Shown piece after piece: positions 1 through 10,996 of a DNA stretch of 64,000 nt (the stretch's first letter is position 1; each line of letters begins with the position of its first letter). Origin of the DNA: Streptomyces asiaticus (GTDB taxonomy: Bacteria > Actinomycetota > Actinomycetes > Streptomycetales > Streptomycetaceae). The stretch is taken from assembly GCF_018138715.1 (NCBI RefSeq), contig NZ_JAGSHX010000006.1:10044001-10108000 (forward strand), read 5' to 3'. Below the pieces are notes generated by a model that ran no database searches, had not been told where the DNA came from, and was given only the letters and a program-made list of their open reading frames with translations. The position numbers and the translations under genes are program-made.

Positions 1-1
1 C

Positions 2-187
2 CCGGAACGCCAGGTCGAGGCGTCCGCCGTAGCCGTGGGCCTGCCGGGCCTGCGCGACGAGGCCGTCGCCGAGATCAAGAACTTGCGCCACGATCTGGCC
101 GCCGCCCTGCACGACGCCGTGGATGACGTCATCCGCCGCGAGAGCGAACTGCTGCGTCATCTGCGGCCCGCGGCCCACGGGAACTGA
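2..187 (+). CDS. C-terminal end of an unrecognised protein (partial)
   Basis: An open frame enters from the left edge and ends at TGA 185-187, leaving about 61 residues of a charged, probably alpha-helical C-terminus (it ends LRPAAHGN). GC bias at third positions fits coding. No domain can be named from this piece. It lies 44 bp upstream of the methyltransferase start and may be the first visible gene of the plus-strand run that continues to the molybdopterin oxidoreductase. Confidence 0.55.
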   Translation, partial: PERQVEASAVAVGLPGLRDEAVAEIKNLRHDLAAALHDAVDDVIRRESELLRHLRPAAHGN

Positions 188-231
188 ACGCACGGAACCG
201 GAGACGGCGTCCAACCGCAAAGGAGCACGCT

Positions 232-1251
232 GTGAGCGCAACTCCCGCCGGGACCACCCCGGACATCGACGAGAAGATCGGCGTCCTCACCGACCTCGTG
301 ACCCCCTGGGCCGTGCGTGTGGCGGCCACCCTCATGCTCGCCGACCACATCGGCGACGGCACCGCAGCGGTCGAGGACCTCGCCAAGCAGTGCGGCGCCG
401 ACCCCGACGCCGTCGGCCGGCTGCTCGAACACCTCGCCTCCCAAGGCATGTTCGCCCCGGACGGCCCCGGAAGGTACCGCAACACCCAGCTCTCCGACCG
501 GCTCCGCCGCGACCACCCGATGACCATGTACCCCTGGCTGGACATCGAAGGCGGCATGGGCCAGTACGACCGCGGGCTGAGCGCCCTCCTCCTCGCCGTC
601 CGCACCGGCAAGGAGGCCTACAGTTCCACCTTCGGCCGGCCCTTCTTCGAAGACCTCAACACCGATGCCCGCCGCGGCGCCGCCTACGACGAGCTGATGG
701 CCACCGTGACCGCCTGGACCCTCCCCGAGATCCTCCAGGCCTACGACTGGAGCCGCGTCCAGCACGTCACCGACGTCGCCGGCGGCAGCGGAGCCCTGCT
801 CACCGGCCTTCTCCAGGCCCATCCGCAGCTGCGCGGCACCCTCGTGGACGACCCCCGCGCCGTCCGCACGGCCACCGGCCGGTTCACCGCCGCCGGTGTC
901 GCCGACCGGGCCACCGTCCACCCCGGCTCCATGTTCGACCCGCTGCCCGGGGGCGCCGACCTCTACATCGTCAAGTCCACCGTCATGGGCTGGGGCGACG
1001 GGGGAGGAGCGGCGATCCTGCGCCGCTGCGCGGAGGCCGCGGGCCCCCAAGGGCGCGTCATGGTGGCCGAATTCCTGCGCGGCACACCCCGTCTCGTCCC
1101 GTCACTGGACCTCTACATGACCTTGCTGGGAGGCAAGGAACGCACCGAGGAGGAGTTCCGGACGCTCGGCGCGGCCGCCGGTCTCACCCTGCTGGCCACC
1201 CACCCGACACCGTCCGGATACTGCCTCCTGGAGTTCACGGTCGACGCATAA
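232..1251 (+). CDS. SAM-dependent O-methyltransferase (plant COMT-like, Methyltransf_2 type)
   Basis: A 339-residue enzyme predicted to move a methyl group from SAM to a hydroxyl of a small molecule in the cytosol. The N-terminal ~100 residues look like the winged-helix dimerisation domain of this family (a stretch reading VGRLLEHLASQGMF). The SAM site follows: DVAGGSGALL near residue 180, then the acidic LVDDPR, and a late MVAEFLRGTP segment typical of the family. The GTG start is chosen because AAAGGAG sits 7 bases before it. The family is common in secondary metabolism; the substrate is unknown. The next gene begins almost at its stop codon, so the two are probably co-transcribed. Confidence 0.85.
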   Translation: MSATPAGTTPDIDEKIGVLTDLVTPWAVRVAATLMLADHIGDGTAAVEDLAKQCGADPDAVGRLLEHLASQGMFAPDGPGRYRNTQLSDRLRRDHPMTMYPWLDIEGGMGQYDRGLSALLLAVRTGKEAYSSTFGRPFFEDLNTDARRGAAYDELMATVTAWTLPEILQAYDWSRVQHVTDVAGGSGALLTGLLQAHPQLRGTLVDDPRAVRTATGRFTAAGVADRATVHPGSMFDPLPGGADLYIVKSTVMGWGDGGGAAILRRCAEAAGPQGRVMVAEFLRGTPRLVPSLDLYMTLLGGKERTEEEFRTLGAAAGLTLLATHPTPSGYCLLEFTVDA

Positions 1252-1312
1252 GGTGGGTCGGATCGGTCCGACTCACCGGATCTGCCGGTCACACCACCGA
1301 CGGGACCCCCAC

Positions 1313-1918
1313 GTGCGACACGCGACCACCCCGACAAGCGACAGCCACTTAGCCGCCCGGACCCCGGGCCAGGCAGCCGGCCCCCGCCCGCAGGACTGGA
1401 CGGCGGCCCGGGCCCGGCCCCTGCCGGTCCTCAGCCTGAGGCACCGCGGCGACCCGGAGACCCGGACGGAGACCTGGCGCAGCCTGACCGCTCTGGTCTT
1501 CGAGTGGGGGCTGGCCACCCGTCAGACCCGCGCGATCGAGGTGCACTATGACCCCCCGGGCGGCGACCCGGCCCTGCGCCGCTTCGACGCCTGTCTGTCG
1601 CTGCCGCACCTGGAAACCGCGGCACTGGTGACCGCTCAGGACCTGGCCCACGTACCGGGAGTCCGTCTGGAGACCATCATGGGACACGGGCCCTTCCTGC
1701 ACCGCAGGCCCGCTCCCGCCGAGACCTGGGCGGGGTCGTCGCCGTCCACCGAGGGCGCGCAGCCCTCGGGCAGTGCGCACATGGCGACCCACAGGCCCGT
1801 CTGGCCCTGCTACTACGTGTACGAGTGCAGCCCCGCCCTGGCCGCCGGAGTCCCGGTGGTCACCGACGTCTACATGACCCTGAAGCCGGCCGGGTCCTCG
1901 GGCCGGCCCCGCTGCTAG
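1313..1918 (+). CDS. GyrI-like small-molecule-binding domain protein
   Basis: The C-terminal ~150 residues match the pattern of the GyrI-like (AraC effector-binding) fold. There is an N-terminal half with IEVHYDPPGGDPALRRFDAC and an internal repeat-like second half with VRLETIMGHGPFLHR, ending in VVTDVYMTL. In known members this domain binds drugs or other lipophilic ligands, or hydrolyses them. There is no DNA-binding domain, so this is a stand-alone binder. The start is uncertain: an in-frame GTG at 1253 directly follows the methyltransferase stop, and GTG 1313 is closer to where the domain begins; neither has a clear ribosome binding site. Co-transcription with the flanking methyltransferases is likely. 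Confidence 0.6.
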   Translation: MRHATTPTSDSHLAARTPGQAAGPRPQDWTAARARPLPVLSLRHRGDPETRTETWRSLTALVFEWGLATRQTRAIEVHYDPPGGDPALRRFDACLSLPHLETAALVTAQDLAHVPGVRLETIMGHGPFLHRRPAPAETWAGSSPSTEGAQPSGSAHMATHRPVWPCYYVYECSPALAAGVPVVTDVYMTLKPAGSSGRPRC

Positions 1919-1993
1919 CGGACCGGGAACACGGGCGGGAAGACCGAGGAGGCCACCGGCACAGCCGTGCCCGGACCAAGGACGGAAGCCGCC

Positions 1994-2635
1994 ATGACCA
2001 CCACCACGCTCGACTGGAACCGCACCTACCGCGCGGGTGACCATCACAAGTACTGGGAGCTGAGCCAGCCCTCCGCCGAACTCGTGGGCTTCCTCGCCGC
2101 ACTCGGGCCCGGCGCGGGGCGGCCGGCCCTGGACATCGGATGCGGTACCGGCTGGGACACCCTGGCCCTGGCCGGCGCCGGATACCGGGTCACGGGCGTG
2201 GACATCAGCGAGGAGGCGTTGCACCTCGCCCGCGCACGGGCGGCGGAGAACGCCCCCGAGGAGAGCGGCGACGGCAGCTCGCGCCCCGCCTTCGAGCAGG
2301 CCGACGTCCGGCGGCTGCCCTTCGAGGACGCGTCCTTCGACCTGCTGATCGACCGCGGGTGCCTGCACCACCTCGGCGAGGAGGACCGCGAGAGGTACGC
2401 CCGGGAGACCGCCCGCGTCCTGCGCCCGCGGGGCATCCTCTACCTCAGGGGAAGCCGCGTGAACACCTTTCCCTTCAAGCCCCTCACCGCCGAGCTGCTG
2501 CGTCGCCACTTCGCCCCGAACGGCTTCGAGGCCGGCCCGCTGCTGCCCTTCCAGCTCCAGACGGACGCGATGTCCCTCCCGGCCCACGCCTGCGTCCTCA
2601 CCCGGACCGACGCCGAACGGTCCGCGACACCATGA
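1994..2635 (+). CDS. Class I SAM-dependent methyltransferase
   Basis: A 213-residue Rossmann-fold methyltransferase. SAM-binding motif I is LDIGCGTGWDT near residue 48, followed by the acidic VTGVDIS and a post-motif region FDLLIDRGCLHHL. Methyl acceptor unknown. ATG 1994 is preferred over the in-frame ATG 1967 because GGACGGAAG lies just upstream and the protein then starts close to the fold. The stop codon overlaps the start of the next gene (ATGA at 2632-2635), so the two are probably translationally coupled. Confidence 0.8.
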   Translation: MTTTTLDWNRTYRAGDHHKYWELSQPSAELVGFLAALGPGAGRPALDIGCGTGWDTLALAGAGYRVTGVDISEEALHLARARAAENAPEESGDGSSRPAFEQADVRRLPFEDASFDLLIDRGCLHHLGEEDRERYARETARVLRPRGILYLRGSRVNTFPFKPLTAELLRRHFAPNGFEAGPLLPFQLQTDAMSLPAHACVLTRTDAERSATP

Positions 2636-3375
2636 GCGCCATCCGTCCCGCCGAGTTCCACGCGCAAGCCCTCCGCACGGCCCTGGACCGGCACGCCGTG
2701 CCCGGCCGGGCCGCCGGGGAGAAGCGGTACCTGCGCAGCGACCTCGACCACATCGGCGTACCACTGCCCGCCCTGCGCAAGCTCGCCCGGTCCTTCGTCC
2801 GCAGCCACCGGGAGCTCACCCATGACGAACTTATGGCCCTCGTCGTCGAGTTGTGGAAGCGGCCGGTTCACGAAGCCCGGTCCGTCGCTCTGATCCTCCT
2901 CGACCACCGCGTGGACCTGCTGCGCACGGAGGACACCGCCTTCCTGGAGAGGCTCCTGCGTGACTGCGGCACGTGGGCGCACGTCGATCTCCTGGCGCCT
3001 TTCGTGGTGGGTCGGCTGCTGCTGCGGGAGCCGGGGATGTCGGGGGCTGTGCGCCGCTGGGCGGCCGACGAGCAGCAGTGGGTACGGCGCGGCGGTGTCC
3101 TGTCCTTCCTGCCGGCTCTCCGTCAGGAGGCCGAACACCCCCGCTGGTTCCCGGTGTTCGGTGAGGTCGCCGACCCGCTCCTGACCGACGACCGGTTCTT
3201 CGTGCGCAAGGCCATCGGCTGGGTGCTGCGCGAGGGCACCGGACACCACCCCCGCCAGGTCGCCGACTGGCTCGAACCCCGGCTCCACCGCGTGTCCGGG
3301 CTCACCCTGCGCGAGGCCGTCCGCCGCCTGGACGAGCAGGAACGGCGGCGGCTGCTGGCCGCACACCACGCATGA
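2632..3375 (+). CDS. AlkD-type DNA alkylation repair glycosylase
   Basis: A 247-residue protein of the HEAT-like-repeat DNA glycosylase family (AlkC/AlkD), which excises bulky or positively charged alkylated bases. The key residues of Bacillus cereus AlkD (W109, D113, W187) have counterparts here: W115 and D119 in TWAHVD, and W197 in FVRKAIGW. The repeats are visible as successive amphipathic helices (ALRKLARSFVRSH, HEARSVALILLDH and others). It starts inside the stop of the upstream methyltransferase and ends 15 bases before the molybdoenzyme. In secondary-metabolite loci, relatives of this family act as self-resistance glycosylases against DNA-alkylating products (YtkR2/YtkR4-type enzymes). 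Whether that holds here is inference. Confidence 0.8.
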   Translation: MSAIRPAEFHAQALRTALDRHAVPGRAAGEKRYLRSDLDHIGVPLPALRKLARSFVRSHRELTHDELMALVVELWKRPVHEARSVALILLDHRVDLLRTEDTAFLERLLRDCGTWAHVDLLAPFVVGRLLLREPGMSGAVRRWAADEQQWVRRGGVLSFLPALRQEAEHPRWFPVFGEVADPLLTDDRFFVRKAIGWVLREGTGHHPRQVADWLEPRLHRVSGLTLREAVRRLDEQERRRLLAAHHA

Positions 3376-3390
3376 GCGAAAGGCTGTGAC

Positions 3391-5478
3391 ATGCCGTACG
3401 CCACCACTGTCGAGGACGGCCGTTACCGCACCGTCTGCCGGATGTGCCACGGTGGCTGTGGCGCGCTCGTGGACGTGGCCGACGGGCGGCTGACCGCCGT
3501 CCAGGGCGACCCCGACAACCCCAACAACCGAGGCTTCCTGTGCGCCAAGGGCCGCGCCTCGCTCGCCCAGCTCGACCACCCCGACCGGCTGACCCGGCCC
3601 CTGCTGCGCACGGGTGCGCGCGGCAGCGGCTCCTACCGGCCCATCGGCTGGGAGGAGGCTCTGGACCGGGTGGCCGAAGCCCTCGACACCACCCGCCGGG
3701 AGCACGGGCCCCAGTCACTGGTCGTCGCCCAGGGCACCGACCGCAACTACCAGGAATGGCTCTTCCGGTTCGCCAACAGCTACGGCACCCCCAACGTGCT
3801 CGGCCCGGCGCACGTCTGCTTCTATCCGCGCGTCATGGCCGGCATCCTCACCATGGGCGCCTTCACCTTCTGCGACTACGAGGGTTCCCCCGATCTCGTG
3901 CTGCTGTGGGGCTGCAACAAGTCCATGACGCACGGCGACGGGGTCATCGGCACCCGCCTTCTGGACGCCGTACGGTCCGGCACCCGGATGCTGGTGGTCG
4001 ACCCGCGCCGCACCGCCCTGGCAAGCCGCGCGGAGCACCACCTCCAGGTGCGGCCCGGCGGCGACGCCGCGCTCGCTCTTTCCATGATCCACACCATCAT
4101 CGAAGCGAACGCCCACGACCACGACTTCGTGGCCCGGCACACCGAAGGCTTCGACGACCTGGCCGAACACGTCACCGCCTACGCGCCGGAGGCCGTGGAA
4201 CACATCACCGGCGTACCGGCGGGGCAGGTACGCGAGGCGGCCCTCGCCTACGCCGCGGCACCCGCGGCAGCCATCGAACTGGGCACCGGAGCCCAGCAGA
4301 ACCGCAATTCCTTCCAGCTCTGCCGGGCAGCGCTGATCCTCTCCGCCCTCTGCGGCAACATCGACCGGCCCGGCGGCGATGTCATCTGGGAGCCGCCCGG
4401 AATCATCGGCCGCCGCGCCCTCCCCCTGACCGAGGCACTGCCCGAGGAGCAGAACCGCCTCAGGCTCGGCGCCGACCGTCACCGCATCCTGTCCATGGCG
4501 GGCTGGGCGCACCCCCGCTCCGTCTGGGACGCGGTCCTCGACCACCGCCCGTACCCCGTGACGAGCATGCTGGTGCACGGCAGCAACCTGCTGGTCAACT
4601 ACGCCGACTCCGATCGCGTCCACGCCGCCCTCGAACGGCTGGGCTTCCTCGCCGTCGCCGACCTCCACCTGACCCCCACCGCCGCCATGGCCGACATCGT
4701 CCTGCCCGTCGGTGGCTGGCTGGAACGCGACCAGATCGTCGAACACGCCCACTACGTCGCCGCGCGCCGCAAGCTGGCACAGGTCGGCGACTGCCGCTCG
4801 GACGAGTACATCCTCACCGAGCTGTCCCGGCGGCTCGGCCTGCGGCACCACTTCTGGCCCCACGCCGACGCGTCCCTGGACGCCCGCCTCGCGCCGATCG
4901 GATGGGACTGGAAGACCCTGGCCGACCGCTCCTACCGCCCGACCGAGCTGCGTTACCACAAGTACCGCACCGACGGCTTCGCCACCCGCAGCGGCCGCCT
5001 GGCGCTGCGCAGCGACGCCCTGCGCGCCTTCGGCTACGATCCGCTGCCCGCCCACAAGCCACCGGCCGACAGCCCCGGCGACGGGCCCTACCTGCTCACC
5101 TCCGCCCATTCCCCGTTCTTCTTCAACTCTGAATTCCGCAACATCCCCGCGCTGCGCGGCAAGGAACCGGACCCCGTCGTCGAACTGCACCCGCAGGCCG
5201 CGGCCCGCGAGGGCATCGCCGATGGCGAGTGGGCCCTGGTATCCGCCCGTGGCCGCAGTATCCGTCTGCGAGCCCGGGTCACCGACCGCGTCGCTCCCGA
5301 CGTGATCGTGGCCGCCGCGTGCTGGTGGTATCCGGAGCGCGGGCCGGACGGCGGCTGGCGCGAGAGCAACGTCAACCGTCTCACCGTGAACGACGACGAG
5401 AACGAGGAGATGGGCTCGTCCAACTTCCGCGGCATCCGCTGCTCCATCCGTCCCGTGGGGGCGGGAGGGGGCGGCTGA
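3391..5478 (+). CDS. Molybdopterin (bis-MGD) oxidoreductase, catalytic subunit
   Basis: A 695-residue catalytic subunit of the DMSO-reductase superfamily. An N-terminal [4Fe-4S] motif uses C16, C19, C23 and C51. A molybdopterin-binding core follows, then a C-terminal molydopterin-dinucleotide-binding domain (LTSAHSPFFFNSEFRN onward). A cysteine in GPAHVCFYPRV lies where Mo-ligand cysteines occur in the formate dehydrogenase/polysulfide reductase branch; that assignment is by eye. No Tat signal is present, so it is probably cytosolic, and no electron-transfer or membrane subunit lies next to it. GAAAGG precedes ATG 3391. It follows the AlkD-like gene by 15 bases. The substrate cannot be read from the sequence. 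Confidence 0.85.
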   Translation: MPYATTVEDGRYRTVCRMCHGGCGALVDVADGRLTAVQGDPDNPNNRGFLCAKGRASLAQLDHPDRLTRPLLRTGARGSGSYRPIGWEEALDRVAEALDTTRREHGPQSLVVAQGTDRNYQEWLFRFANSYGTPNVLGPAHVCFYPRVMAGILTMGAFTFCDYEGSPDLVLLWGCNKSMTHGDGVIGTRLLDAVRSGTRMLVVDPRRTALASRAEHHLQVRPGGDAALALSMIHTIIEANAHDHDFVARHTEGFDDLAEHVTAYAPEAVEHITGVPAGQVREAALAYAAAPAAAIELGTGAQQNRNSFQLCRAALILSALCGNIDRPGGDVIWEPPGIIGRRALPLTEALPEEQNRLRLGADRHRILSMAGWAHPRSVWDAVLDHRPYPVTSMLVHGSNLLVNYADSDRVHAALERLGFLAVADLHLTPTAAMADIVLPVGGWLERDQIVEHAHYVAARRKLAQVGDCRSDEYILTELSRRLGLRHHFWPHADASLDARLAPIGWDWKTLADRSYRPTELRYHKYRTDGFATRSGRLALRSDALRAFGYDPLPAHKPPADSPGDGPYLLTSAHSPFFFNSEFRNIPALRGKEPDPVVELHPQAAAREGIADGEWALVSARGRSIRLRARVTDRVAPDVIVAAACWWYPERGPDGGWRESNVNRLTVNDDENEEMGSSNFRGIRCSIRPVGAGGGG

Positions 5479-5690
5479 CCCGGCAAGCGGTGTGAACTGG
5501 CCCCTGGGATGCGGTTGTTGTCGCGGCTGGGCCTGGGCATGATGGATGCCGCATGCCGTGAATCGACGCTGACCATCGCCTCTCCGTGGCGGGGCCCGGC
5601 CGGGATGCATATCGCGATATCAGCGTTGGTCTTCAACGCGCGCCGCTGCCTGCGTCGTGCGGAGAGGTCCGACAGGACCAGGACGGAAGC

Positions 5691-7876
<2,186 letters not shown>

Positions 7877-7879
7877 ACA

Positions 7880-7933
7880 TCAATCGCCGGCCGTGACGGG
7901 AAGGGGGAGCACCCACATCGATACAGCGTTCAT
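7880..7933 (-). CDS. 17-residue leader peptide upstream of the Rox-like monooxygenase
   Basis: A short ORF encoding MNAVSMWVLPLPVTAGD. Its ribosome binding site, AAGGAGGT, is 7 bases from the ATG and is the strongest in this part of the window, unusual for a chance ORF. The stop codon lies three bases before the sequestering hairpin of the monooxygenase gene. Bases GGGTGCTCCC within codons 7-10 (7905-7914) can also pair with GGGAGCGCC of the hairpin, giving an alternative fold. It looks like a regulatory leader peptide whose translation controls the downstream gene. Confidence 0.55.
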   Translation of the reverse strand: MNAVSMWVLPLPVTAGD

Positions 7934-8094
7934 GGGTCTCACCTCCTTGGGCGGTGTCACAGTCCACCGCAAGCTACAAGCCCGGGCATCACCCTGTCCA
8001 ACCCTTTCCCCGGTCACGGTCGGCGCCTGCCTCGACGGCACATGGAAGGCCCGGGGTTTCCCTGTCTCCTGCGGACGACTGCCATAGTGAGCCC

Positions 8095-8919
8095 ATGACC
8101 GATGCGTACGAGCGGATGATGCGGGCCAACCAGTCGAACTGGGACGCCCGGACCCCCGTCCATCTCGCCAGCCGGTTCTACGGGATCGATCAGGAGTCCG
8201 ACCCGTCCCGCTGGTTCGCCTCGTGGGAGTGGGACGACCTCGGCGAGCTGGCCGGTCGCGATGTGCTGCACCTGCAGTGCCACCTCGGTACGGAGACGAT
8301 CGCCTTCGCGCAGCGCGGGGCGCGGACCGTCGGCCTCGATTTCTCCGCGGCCTCTGTGACGGCGGCGACCGGCATCGCGGCGCATGCCGGCGTCGACGTG
8401 ACGTACGTACAGGCCAATGTGTACGACGCGGTGGAGGCCCTCGGCGGGCGGCGGTTCGACGTCGTCTACACCGGCAAGGGTGCCCTGTGCTACCTCCCCG
8501 ACCTGGACCGGTGGGCCGGTGTCGTCGCCGGACTGCTGCGCCCCGGCGGCCGGGTGTACGTCGTGGAGTTCCACCCGCTCCTGAACTCGCTGGGCCCCAA
8601 GCCCGCCCCGGGAGAGGGCCCCGAACTTCTGCTGCGGCATGACTACTTGGGTGGCGGCGGCCCCGTACACCGCGACGCGACACACACCTACACCGACGGC
8701 CCGGCCGTCGAGGGTGCCACCGACAGCTATGAGTGGATGCACGGGCTGGGCGAGGTCGTCAACGCCCTGATCGGAGCCGGTCTGGACATCCGACGGCTGC
8801 GCGAGAGTCCTGAACTGCCCTGGCCGCGCTGGCCCCGTATGGTGCATGGCTCATCCGGCTGGTGGCGGCTGCCGGAGCCGGGGATCCCTCTGCTGTACGG
8901 GCTGTTGGCATCCCGCTGA
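8095..8919 (+). CDS. Class I SAM-dependent methyltransferase
   Basis: A 274-residue methyltransferase. LHLQCHLGTETIAFAQRGAR is motif I (near residue 58), VGLDFSAASV follows, and FDVVYTGKGALCYLPD is the motif II region. The late part reads YVVEFHPLLN and ELPWPRWPRM, typical of a small actinobacterial family of unknown acceptor specificity. ATG 8095 has no purine-rich ribosome binding site. A CATAGT hexamer ends six bases upstream, so a leaderless transcript is possible. It is divergent from the leader/monooxygenase unit across ~160 bp, and may share control with it. Confidence 0.75.
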   Translation: MTDAYERMMRANQSNWDARTPVHLASRFYGIDQESDPSRWFASWEWDDLGELAGRDVLHLQCHLGTETIAFAQRGARTVGLDFSAASVTAATGIAAHAGVDVTYVQANVYDAVEALGGRRFDVVYTGKGALCYLPDLDRWAGVVAGLLRPGGRVYVVEFHPLLNSLGPKPAPGEGPELLLRHDYLGGGGPVHRDATHTYTDGPAVEGATDSYEWMHGLGEVVNALIGAGLDIRRLRESPELPWPRWPRMVHGSSGWWRLPEPGIPLLYGLLASR

Positions 8920-9112
8920 GCGGAGGGCCACGGTGGTGACCGGCTCCGGGCGTCCTCGGCAGCTGTGCCTGTCGGTGAGGAGGCCTGCCCCTGCTCGCCC
9001 GGGATAGGTGGTGGGTCTTGTCGGTGCCCTGGCGGTTCACGGCCCTGGCGGCGGCTGACGAGCTACCTTTGGCGGGAGGCTGCCCGTGCCCCGTCGGGCA
9101 GCCCGGTTCCGG

Positions 9113-9598
9113 TCAGTGTTTTCCGGCGCGGTTGAGTGCGTGTTCGGCCTGTGCGGCCAGGGTGGCTACGAGCTCGGCTGCGGATGGCAGGTCGGTGATC
9201 AGATCGATGGCTTCGCCGGCCCATGGCGGCAGTGGGGGGATGTTTCCCTGTGCCACGTCGTGCTGGTAGTCCTCTCTGGCCGTGGGGTGTGCGGCGAGTT
9301 CGGCTTCTCTGCCCCGCCACTGGTCGAGGTAGGGGTGGCCGAGGGTGCGAGCGGTGTATTTCGGTGGCCACCGGGAGCCTCGGGCGATGTCGAGGACCCT
9401 GCTGCGTTCGGCGTTCTCGCCGCGTCCCTGGAGGATCGCCTGGGCGGTCGGGGGATCGACCAGGGCCTCGGCGGTGGCGTGGAAGCGGGTGCCGACGAGT
9501 GCTCCCGCGGCGCCGAGTGCCAGGGCTGCCGCGAGACCGCGGCCGTCGGCGATGCCGCCGGCCGCCAGGACCGGCACCGGTGCCGCCAGGTCCACCAC
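9113..9598 (-). pseudogene. Nitronate monooxygenase, N-terminally truncated
   Basis: The 161 residues match the C-terminal half of 2-nitropropane dioxygenase/nitronate monooxygenase: PVPVLAAGGIADGRGLAAALALGA followed by VGTRFHATAEA, the FMN phosphate-binding end of the TIM barrel. The catalytic N-terminal half (about 190 residues) is missing. Upstream there is only the stop of the LLM oxidoreductase gene 15 bases away, and no ribosome binding site. The truncation falls almost exactly at the neighbouring gene's stop, so a deletion between the two genes is likely. Probably non-functional. Confidence 0.7.
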
Positions 9599-9613
9599 GG
9601 CGGGCGGGTCCGC

Positions 9614-10681
9614 TCAGGTGAGGAGTTTCGCCAGCTGGGCCATCTCGGTGGGCGGGTCGATCACCGGCTGGATGAGGAGTTCGTCGATTCCGGCCTGTTC
9701 CAGGGCGGTGATGCGGGTGAGGAGGTCGTCGCGGGTGCCGACCAGGGCCAGGGTGTTCATCAGCGAGGGCAGGATCAGGTCGCGGTCCTGCGGTGCGATG
9801 CGTCCGAGGTAGTTGGGGTAGAGCTTGGTGTGCCGGTCCGGTGCGGTGGAGGTGGTGCCGCGCCGGTCGAGGAGCCGCCGCACCGCCTCGCCTTCCTCAG
9901 GGCCTAGTTGCTCGGCGAAGGCGGGTGTGTCGGCGGCGAAGGCCAGTAGCGACATGACGAGGTGGCCTGTGGCGTCCCGGGCCGGGTCGCCGTGGGGGTC
10001 CTCGCCCTCCTCGAGGAGGTGGAGCGAGGTGATCACGTAGGAGTCCGCCCGGGAGTCGGCGTGGGATTCGGGGTCATGGGGTGTGTCTTGGGCGGCGTGG
10101 CGGCGGGCGTCGTGCAGCGCGTGCCAGGCGGTGGGGTCCAGCAGGCCGAAGGAGATGAGGCCGGTGCCGCGGCGGCCGGCGACGGCGGCGGCCTTCGGTC
10201 CGAGCAGAGCGGCCACGACGAACTCGATCGGGTCGGCGGTGTTCACGTGCGCCCCGGTGTGCAGGAACCGGATGTCGCGGACCCGGTCACCTTCGCGGTA
10301 CTCGGTCGAGCGTCCGGCGCACAGGTCCTGCAGTGCGGTGGTGAAGTTCTCCAGCCTGGCCGCCGTGGCCGGCCGCATGCCCAGGGTGCGCCGGGCGGTG
10401 TTTCCGGTGCCGACACCGCAGATGATCCGGCCCGGTGCCAGGGCGTTGAGGCTGGCCAGCCCGCTCGCGGCGGCCGGGGCCGAGCGCAGCGCCGGTGAGG
10501 TCACGCCGATGCCGAGCCTGATGCGGCGGGTGGCCTTCGCACACAGGCTCAAGGCGACGAAGGGGTCACCGTGGACCATCGGGGTGTCGTAGACCCAGAA
10601 GCTGTGCAAGCCCAACTCCTCGGCCCGCACCGCGAGGTCCTCCACACCGGGGTGCGCGGCGACAATGACGCCCGTACGCAT
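9614..10681 (-). CDS. LLM-class (F420-type) oxidoreductase
   Basis: A 355-residue TIM-barrel protein of the luciferase-like monooxygenase superfamily. It has the N-terminal VIVAAHPGVEDLAVRAEELG, then IRLGIGVTSPALRSAPAAASGLASLNALAPGRIICGVGTGN, where this family binds its flavin or F420 phosphate. A C-terminal barrel end closes with ALEQAGIDELLIQPV. F420 rather than FMN is typical for actinobacterial members of this type. ATG 10681 is preferred to the TTG twelve bases upstream because TTGGAGGTCCTG places GGAGG 5 bases before the ATG. Substrate unknown. The downstream nitronate monooxygenase fragment once formed the same operon. Confidence 0.8.
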   Translation of the reverse strand: MRTGVIVAAHPGVEDLAVRAEELGLHSFWVYDTPMVHGDPFVALSLCAKATRRIRLGIGVTSPALRSAPAAASGLASLNALAPGRIICGVGTGNTARRTLGMRPATAARLENFTTALQDLCAGRSTEYREGDRVRDIRFLHTGAHVNTADPIEFVVAALLGPKAAAVAGRRGTGLISFGLLDPTAWHALHDARRHAAQDTPHDPESHADSRADSYVITSLHLLEEGEDPHGDPARDATGHLVMSLLAFAADTPAFAEQLGPEEGEAVRRLLDRRGTTSTAPDRHTKLYPNYLGRIAPQDRDLILPSLMNTLALVGTRDDLLTRITALEQAGIDELLIQPVIDPPTEMAQLAKLLT

Positions 10682-10996
10682 CAGGACCTCCAAGGTGTGC
10701 GGATGGAATGGAACGTGCTCAGCATGGCCATTTCCGGCGCGGGGCCGTTGCGGAGTCGCGTGATCTCCTCCCCTCTCAAGCTGGACGGCCGTGCCTGACG
10801 CAACGAAGCTCCGCTGATGCCGATGACCTTCCCAAGTCCTCTGCCTGCGCCGGAGCTTCGATGTGCCGTCAGTCTGCCACGCCGTATCTCGTCAAGACCC
10901 CGCCGCCGCACCGGTTGGCGGGCATGTCGCTGACGGAACCGCTGGTCAGGTTGCCGGACGGACCCGCGTCGTAGGCGGGGAGTACGTCATCCGTTC
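10682..10996. other. Intergenic region without a recognised gene
   Basis: About 315 bp between the LLM oxidoreductase start and the ISAs1 remnant. Both strands have only short, low-quality frames. It should hold the promoter of the minus-strand oxidoreductase, but I could not pick a convincing promoter. Confidence 0.4.

Noticed and set aside
1349..2764. Long minus-strand open frames under the methyltransferase genes, and similar long antisense frames throughout the window
   Set aside because: They have Gly/Arg/Pro-rich composition without domains or ribosome binding sites, a standard artefact in very high-GC DNA where the antisense of a real gene stays open.
7949..8094. A rifamycin-associated promoter element upstream of the Rox-like gene
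   Set aside because: The region has GGGCTTGTAGCTTGCGG on the minus strand, which only loosely resembles such an element as I remember it. I could not establish a proper inverted repeat.
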